A DNA stretch of 12,817 bases from Labilithrix sp. (GTDB lineage Bacteria; Myxococcota; Polyangia; Polyangiales; Polyangiaceae): contig JAQBQL010000157.1 of the NCBI GenBank assembly GCA_028287035.1, positions 1 through 12,817 of the forward strand, given 5' to 3'. Shown in pieces: positions 6,943-12,462 of the stretch; position 1 is the stretch's first letter; every line of letters begins with the position of its first letter. The position numbers and the translations under genes are program-made. The notes under the pieces were generated by a model. It did not search any database and was not told the origin of the DNA. It worked only from the letters and a program-made list of their open reading frames with translations.

Positions 6943-7641
6943 ATGACCGCTCGCGTCCTCGCCCCCTCCCTCGTGCTGCTCCTCGCGCTGACCGCCTGCC
7001 GCTCCGTCGGCACGGGAGGAGAGGGCGCGCGGCCCGACGGCACGAACAGCGCGGGCGCGGCGCAGACCACCGGAGCGTCGGCGCGGCGCACGGTGGGCAA
7101 CGACCCCGGCCACGTCGGCGCCGGCACGCCCCTCGTTCCGACGCGGCCCGGCGACGAGCTCGCGGCCTTCGCGGGCGGCTGCTTCTGGGGCGTCGAGGAC
7201 GTGCTCCGCCAGGTGCCGGGCGTCGTCAGCACAGCGGTCGGCTACGCCGGCGGCAAGACGGAGCGCCCCACCTACGAGGCGGTGTGCTCGCACACGACCG
7301 GGCACGCCGAGACGGTGCTCGTCGAGTTCGATCCCGCCAGGATCAGCTACGCCGAGCTGCTCGTCGTCTTCATGGAGAACCACGATCCGACGACCATGAA
7401 CCGCCAGGGCCCGGACGTCGGCGATCAGTACCGGAGCGAGGTCTTCACGTTCTCGGACGCGCAGGTGGCCGCGGCGAAGCAGGCCGTCCTCACGAAGGAG
7501 AAGTCCGCGGGCAAGAAGGTCGTGACGCGCATCGAGCCGATCCCCGCCTTCTGGAAGGCCGAGGAGTACCACCAGCAGTACGACGAGAAGACCGGCACGC
7601 ACTCGTGCCCGCTACCGCGCGGCCTCCCCAAGGGCGCGTGA
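6943..7641 (+). CDS. msrA: Peptide methionine sulfoxide reductase MsrA, lipoprotein form
   Basis: This 232-residue enzyme reduces methionine-S-sulfoxide in proteins. The catalytic motif GGCFWGVED places the nucleophile at Cys80, and VGYAGGKTERPTYEAVCSHTTGHAE (97-123) is the standard MsrA block after it. NRQGPDVGDQYRS and YHQQYDEKTG follow. Cys222 near the C-terminus (THSCPLP) is the likely resolving cysteine; Cys115 is the common extra one. The N-terminus is a lipoprotein signal with lipobox L-T-A-C at Cys19, followed by a G/S/T/A-rich linker (20-60), so the enzyme is probably anchored in the periplasm. Cytoplasmic MsrA lacks this. It has no usual Shine-Dalgarno, and the putative GTAGAGT promoter sits only 5 nt away. 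Its stop is 12 nt from the convergent QOR gene. An exported enzyme would need a periplasmic reductant, and none is encoded here. Confidence 0.96.
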   Translation: MTARVLAPSLVLLLALTACRSVGTGGEGARPDGTNSAGAAQTTGASARRTVGNDPGHVGAGTPLVPTRPGDELAAFAGGCFWGVEDVLRQVPGVVSTAVGYAGGKTERPTYEAVCSHTTGHAETVLVEFDPARISYAELLVVFMENHDPTTMNRQGPDVGDQYRSEVFTFSDAQVAAAKQAVLTKEKSAGKKVVTRIEPIPAFWKAEEYHQQYDEKTGTHSCPLPRGLPKGA

Positions 7642-7653
7642 CGCTCGCCGCTT

Positions 7654-8628
7654 TCAGGGAACGAGCACGAGCTTGCCCTTGACCTCGCGGCGCTCCATGC
7701 GCTCGAACGCCTGTGCGGCGTCGGCGAACTTCACGACCGCGTCGACGTGGGGGCGGAGCTTGCCCTCGGCGACCCACGCGAGGAGCTTCTCGGAGCTCGC
7801 CAGGTTCTTCGCCGGCTCGCGCGCCACGAACGCGCCCCAGAAGACGCCCACGATCTGGCAGCCCTTGAGGAGCACCAGGTTCAGCGGGATCTTCGGGATG
7901 TCGCCGGCCGCGAAGCCGACCACCAGGTAGCGTCCCTCCCACGCGATCGATCGCAGCGCGGCGTCCGCGTACGGGCCGCCGACCGGATCGTAGACGACGT
8001 TCGCGCCGCTCCCCCCGGTGAGCGCCTTCGCGCGCTCCTTGAGGTCCTCCTTCGCGTAGTTGATGCCCTCGTCGGCGCCGTGCTCCTTGCAGAAGGCGAT
8101 CTTCTCGTCGGTCGACGCCGCGGCGATGACGCGCGCCCCGAGCAGCTTGCCGATCTCGAGAGCCGCGGTGCCGACGCCGCCCGCGGCGCCGAGCACGAGG
8201 AGCGTCTCACCGGCCTTCAGGTCCGCGCGATCGACGAGCGCGTGGTAGGTCGTCGCGTACGTGAGGAGCGTGGCGGCGCCGACCTCGAAGCTCACCCCGT
8301 CCGGGAGCTTCACCACCGCGAGCTCCGGCACCGCGATCTCCTCGGCCATCGCGCCGTTCATCATCGTGCACGCCACGCGGTCGCCGGGCTTCACGCGCGT
8401 CACGGCGCTGCCGACCGCGAGCACCTCGCCGGCCGCCTCGCCGCCCGGCACGAACGGCGGGTCGGAGCGGAACTGGTATTTCCCGTACGTCATCAGCACG
8501 TCGGGGAAGTTGAGGCCGGCGGCGTGCACGCGGATCAGCACCTCGCTCGGTCCCGGCGTGGGCGACGGCACCTCGTCGACGCGAAGGCTCCTGGGACCGG
8601 TCAGCTCCTGGCAACGGACGGCGCGCAT
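7654..8628 (-). CDS. NADPH:quinone oxidoreductase-like MDR family protein
   Basis: This 324-residue zinc-free medium-chain dehydrogenase/reductase has a GroES-like N-terminal domain (about 25-120) containing the AAGLNFPDVLMTYGKY block, and a Rossmann domain with GAAGGVG (147-153). The C-terminal GKLRPHVDAVVKFADAAQAFERM and VKGKLVLVP endings are typical of the family. The cysteine clusters of zinc alcohol dehydrogenases are absent. Known relatives reduce quinones or activated double bonds using NAD(P)H; the substrate here cannot be told. ATG 8628 is preceded by GTAGAGT 9 nt upstream and no Shine-Dalgarno. It is divergent from the VAT-1-like MDR, and the two share the GLNFPD/GINFAD and GGVG motifs, so they are distant paralogues rather than a recent duplication. 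Confidence 0.92.
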   Translation of the reverse strand: MRAVRCQELTGPRSLRVDEVPSPTPGPSEVLIRVHAAGLNFPDVLMTYGKYQFRSDPPFVPGGEAAGEVLAVGSAVTRVKPGDRVACTMMNGAMAEEIAVPELAVVKLPDGVSFEVGAATLLTYATTYHALVDRADLKAGETLLVLGAAGGVGTAALEIGKLLGARVIAAASTDEKIAFCKEHGADEGINYAKEDLKERAKALTGGSGANVVYDPVGGPYADAALRSIAWEGRYLVVGFAAGDIPKIPLNLVLLKGCQIVGVFWGAFVAREPAKNLASSEKLLAWVAEGKLRPHVDAVVKFADAAQAFERMERREVKGKLVLVP

Positions 8629-8637
8629 GGTCCGCGC

Positions 8638-8644
8638 ACTCTAC
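8638..8644 (-). promoter_or_regulatory. GTAGAGT element before the QOR gene (putative -10)
   Basis: Read on the minus strand, GTAGAGT (8644 to 8638) is followed by a 9-nt spacer and ATG 8628. It is identical to the element before msrA. A -10 here would put the start of transcription within a few bases of the ATG. Confidence 0.45.
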
Positions 8645-8661
8645 CACCGTGCCTCGCCGAT

Positions 8662-8669
8662 GACGCGTC
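8662..8669. promoter_or_regulatory. GACGCGTC palindrome at the centre of the divergent MDR promoters
   Basis: GACGCGTC is a perfect 8-bp palindrome. Its centre (8665.5) is within 1 nt of the midpoint between the two outward-facing GTAGRRT elements. That would suit an operator acting on both genes. A palindrome of this length is expected by chance in roughly one of three regions this size or more in GC-rich DNA, and no regulator gene is adjacent, so support is weak. Confidence 0.25.
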
Positions 8670-8688
8670 CGGGCCGTCGCGGTCTCGC

Positions 8689-8695
8689 GTAGGAT
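8689..8695 (+). promoter_or_regulatory. GTAGGAT element before the VAT-1-like gene (putative -10)
   Basis: GTAGGAT is followed by the 8-nt spacer CGCCGCCC and ATG 8704. TAGGAT matches TANNNT. As with the other two copies, there is no Shine-Dalgarno between it and the start codon, so the mRNA is probably leaderless or nearly so. Confidence 0.5.
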
Positions 8696-8703
8696 CGCCG
8701 CCC

Positions 8704-9723
8704 ATGCGACAGATCTGGATCACGAAGGCCGGTCCTCCCGAGGTGCTCGCGGTGCGCGAGGCTCCGGATCCCGTCGCGGGCGCCGGCGAGGTGCGCATCC
8801 GCGTGAAGGCGGCCGGCATCAACTTCGCGGACCTGATGGCCCGCGTCGGGCTCTACCCGGACGCGCCCAAGATCCCGTGCGTGGTCGGCTACGAGGTCTC
8901 CGGCGTCGTCGACGCGGTGGGGAGCGGCGTCACGCGCGTCGCGGTCGGCGACCGGGTCTTCGGCATGCCGAAGTTCGGCGGCTACACGGACACGCTCGTC
9001 GTGAAGGAGGCCCAGGCATTCCGGATGCCCGAGGCGATGACCTTCGAGGAGGCCGCGGCGCTGCCGGTCGTCTACCTGACCGCGCACCACATGATGATGT
9101 ACACGGGGAACCTGCGCCGCGGCTCGCGCGTGCTCCTCCACTCGGCAGCGGGCGGCGTCGGCCTCGCCGCCATCCAGCTCGCGCGGTCGCGGGGCTGCGA
9201 GATCTTCGGCATCGCCTCGAGCAGCAAGCACGACTTCATCCGCGAGCAGGGCTGCCAGCATCCCATCGCGAGCGAGGCGGACTACGTCGCGGAGGTGAAG
9301 CGGCTCACCGGCGGTCGCGGCGTCGACCTCGTGCTCGACCCGGTGGGCGGCAAGAGCTGGACGGAGGGCTTCGATCTGCTCGCGCCGGCCGGACGCCTCG
9401 TCGCGTTCGGCTTCTCGGCGGCGGCCACCGGCAAGAGCCGCAGCATCCTGCACGCCGCCGCGCAGTTCGTGAAGGTGAAGAAGTGGAGCCCGATGAAGCT
9501 CATGGACCAGAACAAGACGGTCCAGGGCGTGAACATGGGGCATCTCTTCGGCGAGCTCGACATGCTCCAGGAGCAGTTCCTCGCGCTCATCGCGCTCTAC
9601 GAGGCGGGCGCGATCAAGCCCCACGTCGACCGCACCTTCCGCTTCTCCGAGGCGGCCCAGGCGCACCATCACCTTCACGATCGAAAGGCCAAGGGCAAGG
9701 TCCTCCTCGTTCCCGACTCGTGA
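8704..9723 (+). CDS. VAT-1-like medium-chain oxidoreductase (zinc-free MDR)
   Basis: This 339-residue protein has a GroES-like domain with KAAGINFADLMARVGLYP (35-52) and a Rossmann domain with SAAGGVG (147-153). VVYLTAHHMMMYTGNLRRG and the end GAIKPHVDRTFRFSEAAQA/GKVLLVP resemble eukaryotic synaptic vesicle protein VAT-1 homologues from memory more closely than classical quinone oxidoreductase. There are no zinc-ligand clusters. NAD(P)H-dependent reduction of a quinone or enone is inferred from the family; the substrate is unknown. ATG 8704 was chosen because the MDR fold begins at MRQIWITKAGPPEVL, just after the putative promoter. The frame is open far upstream, but that part is the antisense of the divergent QOR gene. 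It is followed 56 nt later by the lipoprotein gene. Confidence 0.92.
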   Translation: MRQIWITKAGPPEVLAVREAPDPVAGAGEVRIRVKAAGINFADLMARVGLYPDAPKIPCVVGYEVSGVVDAVGSGVTRVAVGDRVFGMPKFGGYTDTLVVKEAQAFRMPEAMTFEEAAALPVVYLTAHHMMMYTGNLRRGSRVLLHSAAGGVGLAAIQLARSRGCEIFGIASSSKHDFIREQGCQHPIASEADYVAEVKRLTGGRGVDLVLDPVGGKSWTEGFDLLAPAGRLVAFGFSAAATGKSRSILHAAAQFVKVKKWSPMKLMDQNKTVQGVNMGHLFGELDMLQEQFLALIALYEAGAIKPHVDRTFRFSEAAQAHHHLHDRKAKGKVLLVPDS

Positions 9724-9779
9724 GCGTCTCCGGCGCGAGGAAGGGTCGCGCGGGCTCTGCCGTATGGCATGCTGGGCCC

Positions 9780-11174
9780 ATGCGTAAGAGTGTCTTCGTC
9801 GGTGGCTTGTGCTTCGCGACGGCCGTGGTGGTGGCGTGCGGCTCCTCCACCCCGCGCGACTTCACGGACGAGCCGGATGGCAGCGTCACGCCCGGCGGCG
9901 AGGACGGCAGCGTCCACTTCGTGCAGGACGACGGCAACGCGAAGCCCGCCTGCGTGAACCTCGGCTGCAAGCAGGTCGAATGCACCGGCGGCGCGACCAC
10001 CAGCATCAGCGGCATCGTGATGGACCCCGCGGGGAAGAACCCCGTCTACAACGTCGTCGTCTACGTCCCGAACGCGCCGCTCACCGACATCAAGCACGGC
10101 GCGGTCTGCGACTCGTGCGGCGGCGCGCCGATCTCGGGGAGCCCGCTCGTGACCACGCTCACCGACGCGACGGGCCACTTCACGCTGAAGAACGTGCCGG
10201 TGATGGCCGATCTGCCCGTCGTCCTCCAGATCGGCAAGTGGCGCCGCCAGATCACGCTGTCGACGAAGCCGACGCAGTGTCAGGATAGCGCGATCACCGA
10301 TCCCGACCGGCTGCGCCTGCCGCGCAACAAGAGCGAGGGAGACCTGCCGCTCATCGCGCTCACTGCGGGCTGCGATCCGATCCACACGCTCATCCAGAAG
10401 ATCGGCATCGACAAGTCCGAGTTCACCACGCCTTCCGGCGGCGGCATGGTCCACGCGTACGCCGGCCGTGACTACACGGTGCCCGACGTGCCCGGCCAGC
10501 CCGACGCCTATGCGTTCTGGGGGAACCTCGGCGAGATGATGAAGTACGACATCATCATCAACGAGTGCGAGTGCTCGCCGTACAAGCGCGACACGAAGGG
10601 CCCCGCCTACGCGAACATGGCGGCGTATCTGGACGCGGGCGGCCGCGTGTTCAACTCGCACTACCACCTGAACTTCTTCGCGAGCGACAACGCCACGAGC
10701 GTCGGCGCCTCCCCCGAGCTCTCGAACGCCGCCGAGTGGAACCTCTTCAGCAACGGGGGCGGCGGCGGCACGGCGCCGTTCCTCATCGACACGACGTTCC
10801 CCAAGGGGAAGGCGATGGACGACTGGCTCGACAACCTGAAGACCGCCACCGGCTGGCCGAAGTTCAAGACCACCCCCAAGGGGCAGATCGAGACCTCGAA
10901 CGTCGGCGACATCAAGGGCGCGAAGCCCGGGCTGTCGCAGCGGTGGATCTACCCGTCGAGCGGCGAGAGCGTGGTCTACGTGTCCATCAACACGCCGACG
11001 GCGAAGCCCGAGGCGGAGCGATGCGGACGCGCGGTGGCGACCGACCTCCACGTCGGCAGCGGCAGCACGACGACGATGACCGAGCAGGAGGCCGCGCTCG
11101 AGTTCATGTTCTTCGACCTCGCCTCGTGCGTCATCCCGGACGGGGATCCGCCCGTCGCGCCCGGACCGAAGTAG
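9780..11174 (+). CDS. Cysteine-rich lipoprotein: carboxypeptidase-regulatory-like domain plus putative GATase-like (ThuA-type) domain
   Basis: This is a 464-residue protein. The N-terminal signal has lipobox V-V-A-C at Cys20, then a D/G/S/P-rich linker (21-55). Cysteines 58, 63, 68, 110, 113, 167, 198, 262, 264, 415 and 450 suggest disulfides in an exported protein. Residues about 75-160 look like a carboxypeptidase-regulatory beta sandwich (ISGIVMDPAGKNPVYNVVVY, then TDATGHFTLKNVPV). From about 250, YDIIINECECSP, a helix, AAYLDAGGRVFNSHYH and a late ATDLHV with LEFMFFDLASC recall ThuA/class I glutamine-amidotransferase-like folds, without a clear catalytic Cys-His-Glu triad. I remember this family as large and recurrent in myxobacteria, with misleading database names such as tryptophan synthase alpha chain. 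The function is unknown; carbohydrate binding is possible. ATG 9780 was chosen for the signal peptide; the frame is open upstream without coding sense. Its last 44 bp overlap the convergent HTTM gene. Confidence 0.88.
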   Translation: MRKSVFVGGLCFATAVVVACGSSTPRDFTDEPDGSVTPGGEDGSVHFVQDDGNAKPACVNLGCKQVECTGGATTSISGIVMDPAGKNPVYNVVVYVPNAPLTDIKHGAVCDSCGGAPISGSPLVTTLTDATGHFTLKNVPVMADLPVVLQIGKWRRQITLSTKPTQCQDSAITDPDRLRLPRNKSEGDLPLIALTAGCDPIHTLIQKIGIDKSEFTTPSGGGMVHAYAGRDYTVPDVPGQPDAYAFWGNLGEMMKYDIIINECECSPYKRDTKGPAYANMAAYLDAGGRVFNSHYHLNFFASDNATSVGASPELSNAAEWNLFSNGGGGGTAPFLIDTTFPKGKAMDDWLDNLKTATGWPKFKTTPKGQIETSNVGDIKGAKPGLSQRWIYPSSGESVVYVSINTPTAKPEAERCGRAVATDLHVGSGSTTTMTEQEAALEFMFFDLASCVIPDGDPPVAPGPK

Positions 11175-11883
11175 GCCGGTCGAAGAGCAGCGCCATCGCG
11201 AGCATCACGAGCGAGAACGAGGCGACGTTCGGGACCAGCATCGTGAAGCTCGCGTGGAGCAGCGCCACCAGCAGCAACGCGGGGCGCGAGCGAACGAGGA
11301 GCAGCGCCGGCACCGCGATCTCGGCGGCGATCACCGCCCAGGAGAGCGGCCGCGCGGCGCGTTCCGGCAGGTGCAGCAGGTTGGTGAGGGAGGCGCCGCT
11401 CGCGAACCCGTGGGTCAGCTTGTTGAGCGCGCTGAAGGCGTAGACGACGAGGAGCTGCGCGCGGACGAGGCCGAGCGCGGGTTGCTCGATCGTCTCGAGG
11501 TCGGGTCGCCCGAGGTCCGGGGGATCGATCGACACGAACAGGGCGACCAGGAAGAGGAGGACGCCGTGGTTCGAGTAGCGCTCGAGCACCGCGGCGCCGA
11601 GGGTGAGGGCGAGCACGCGGACCGCGACGCGGAGGACCTTCGCCCGGTCGGGCACCGCGAGGAGGAGCAGGCCACAGACGCTCCGTAGCGACCACTCGAC
11701 GGTGAGCGCCGCCGGGCCGTAGAGCGGCACGATGCCGAGGTGACGCCACGGGTAGAGCGCTCCGGTGTGGACGCCCCACACGCCCGCGCTCAGCTCCGTG
11801 AGGACGTCCACCACCACCGCGAGGCCGAAGAGGCGGAGGAACCACCGCACCCGCGACCGCGCGAAGTGGTCAGCGAGGCGCAT
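11131..11883 (-). CDS. HTTM-like multi-pass membrane protein (vitamin-K-carboxylase-like transmembrane domain)
   Basis: This is a 250-residue protein with hydrophobic segments near residues 13-31, 65-78, 84-101, 105-119, 138-152, 180-197 and 200-233, so it probably crosses the inner membrane six or seven times. YSNHGVLLFLVALFVSI and QLLVVYAFSALNKLTHGFASG, with the NKL/F-SG pattern at 154-162, match what I recall of the HTTM domain shared with gamma-glutamyl carboxylase. The soluble C-terminal part of the true carboxylases is absent, so carboxylase activity should not be assumed. The start overlaps the end of the upstream 112-codon gene by 14 nt. A Shine-Dalgarno AAGGA lies 10 nt before the ATG. 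The stop is inside the convergent lipoprotein gene, giving a 44-bp tail-to-tail overlap; the arginine/proline-rich C-terminal tail is coded there. Confidence 0.75.
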   Translation of the reverse strand: MRLADHFARSRVRWFLRLFGLAVVVDVLTELSAGVWGVHTGALYPWRHLGIVPLYGPAALTVEWSLRSVCGLLLLAVPDRAKVLRVAVRVLALTLGAAVLERYSNHGVLLFLVALFVSIDPPDLGRPDLETIEQPALGLVRAQLLVVYAFSALNKLTHGFASGASLTNLLHLPERAARPLSWAVIAAEIAVPALLLVRSRPALLLVALLHASFTMLVPNVASFSLVMLAMALLFDRPTSVRARRADPRPG

Positions 11884-12208
11884 GTACGATGCATCCTTCG
11901 CGCCCCTGCGCGGGATCGAGGGTCACGCCGACGTGGAGCGACGGCTCGGAGTAGCGGAACGGGCCCCGCGCCGCCTCGCGCCGGCACACGAAGGAGACGA
12001 CCTTGCGGAGCTCGCCGCGGTCGACGAGCACGGCGCCTCGGGGCAGGGCGCTGCGCACGTCGATCGCGATTCCGTCACGGTCGACGAGCTCGTGGTCGAC
12101 TGCCTCCACGGACTCGAACATGTGCCAGCCCGGCAGCCCCTCCTGCGCGGCGGCGAGGAGGCAGTAGAGGACGTCGAGAACCAGGAGCGCGCGGCAGAGC
12201 GATTTCAC
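11870..12208 (-). CDS. Small membrane-anchored protein, likely partner of the HTTM protein
   Basis: This 112-residue protein has a GTG start. Residues 5-22 form a hydrophobic signal anchor or uncleaved signal peptide. A soluble domain follows with GWHMFESVEAVDHELVDRDG, IAIDVRSALPRG and an SFVCRREAARGPFRY stretch. The W-x-MF, D-x-DG-x-x-IDV and LP pattern resembles, from memory, the soluble part that follows the membrane domain in many single-chain HTTM proteins. I infer that the two genes here are a split version of that architecture. The gene overlaps the HTTM start by 14 nt, so they are surely co-transcribed. No Shine-Dalgarno precedes the GTG, and no other in-frame start is available close by. 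Its function is unknown. Confidence 0.65.
   Translation of the reverse strand: MKSLCRALLVLDVLYCLLAAAQEGLPGWHMFESVEAVDHELVDRDGIAIDVRSALPRGAVLVDRGELRKVVSFVCRREAARGPFRYSEPSLHVGVTLDPAQGREGCIVHAPR
11894..11898 (-). promoter_or_regulatory. Shine-Dalgarno of the HTTM gene (AAGGA)
   Basis: AAGGA on the minus strand lies 10 nt before ATG 11883, inside the end of the upstream small gene. It supports independent ribosome entry at this start despite the 14-nt gene overlap. Confidence 0.5.
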
Positions 12209-12305
12209 GGCCGGAGCGGGCTTGCAGGTCGGGCCGTTCGCAGGTAAGACAGGTGCGTCACGAGTAGTCTGCGTACGAACGACGATACGATCATTTCGAG
12301 ACTTT

Positions 12306-12320
12306 CATGCACCTTGCATG
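12306..12320 (+). repeat. CATGCA-CCT-TGCATG palindrome whose right arm also pairs near the RRM ribosome site
   Basis: CATGCA (12306-12311) and TGCATG (12315-12320) form a 6-bp stem with a 3-nt spacer. The right part, CCTTGCATG (12312-12320), is also exactly complementary to CATGCAAGG (12442-12450), which lies just before the Shine-Dalgarno. The two pairings cannot form together. It may equally be a protein-binding dyad. Confidence 0.35.
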
Positions 12321-12368
12321 TTTGCGGCCTCGCGCATCGGCTTCGAAACGGTGACAATACGTGCTCTG

Positions 12369-12386
12369 CCGGAGGCTCTCCTCCGG
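12369..12386 (+). other. Leader hairpin CCGGAGG-CTCT-CCTCCGG
   Basis: This is a perfect 7-bp GC-rich stem with a 4-nt loop, 77 nt before the RRM start. The 3' arm contains CCTCC, an anti-Shine-Dalgarno-like sequence, but it is fully paired with GGAGG in the 5' arm. No U run follows, so it is unlikely to be an intrinsic terminator. Confidence 0.5.
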
Positions 12387-12452
12387 GCCTATCACGCCGA
12401 ACGCGACTCGTAGGCGGAAGGTACGGTTCTGGTGGGAGTCGCATGCAAGGTC

Positions 12453-12457
12453 AAGGA
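12453..12457 (+). promoter_or_regulatory. Shine-Dalgarno of the RRM gene (AAGGA)
   Basis: AAGGA is 5 nt before ATG 12463, a usable though slightly short spacing. It lies 3 nt after the CATGCAAGG arm that can pair upstream, so that pairing could hinder ribosome entry. Confidence 0.65.
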
Positions 12458-12462
12458 ATCTC

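Larger units (their letters stand above)
12209..12462 (+). promoter_or_regulatory. Divergent intergenic region and structured leader of the RRM gene
   Basis: This 254-nt region lies between the GTG of the small membrane protein and the RRM gene. It is clearly less GC-rich than the rest in 12265-12365, which fits a promoter. Weak -10-like hexamers are TACGAT (12286-12291) and GACAAT (12353-12358), but neither has a convincing -35. It contains a strong hairpin, a small palindrome and a long-range inverted repeat (listed separately). The long leader with a good Shine-Dalgarno contrasts with the near-leaderless genes elsewhere in the window and suggests post-transcriptional control. A 79-codon minus-strand frame here is not thought to be a gene. 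Confidence 0.5.

Noticed and set aside
7747..8703. N-terminal extension of the VAT-1-like protein by more than 300 residues
   Set aside because: The upstream frame is antisense to the QOR gene and has no domain. The MDR fold starts at 8704, right after a promoter-like element.
8877..9779. N-terminal extension of the Cys-rich lipoprotein into the VAT-1-like gene
   Set aside because: It would remove the clear lipoprotein signal peptide at 9780, and the extra sequence is a shifted-frame reading of the MDR gene.
9780..11174. Annotation as tryptophan synthase alpha chain
   Set aside because: I recall relatives carrying this name, but there is no TIM-barrel motif. The protein is an exported, Cys-rich lipoprotein.
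11131..11883. Vitamin-K-dependent gamma-carboxylase activity
   Set aside because: Only the membrane-domain pattern is seen. The soluble part of true carboxylases is missing from this chain, so only the HTTM-like fold is claimed.
12205..12444. 79-codon minus-strand frame ending in a GTGA overlap with the small membrane protein
   Set aside because: The GTGA junction looks like coupling, but the frame covers the AT-richer promoter and leader, contains the hairpins, has no Shine-Dalgarno or motif, and has no coding-like composition.
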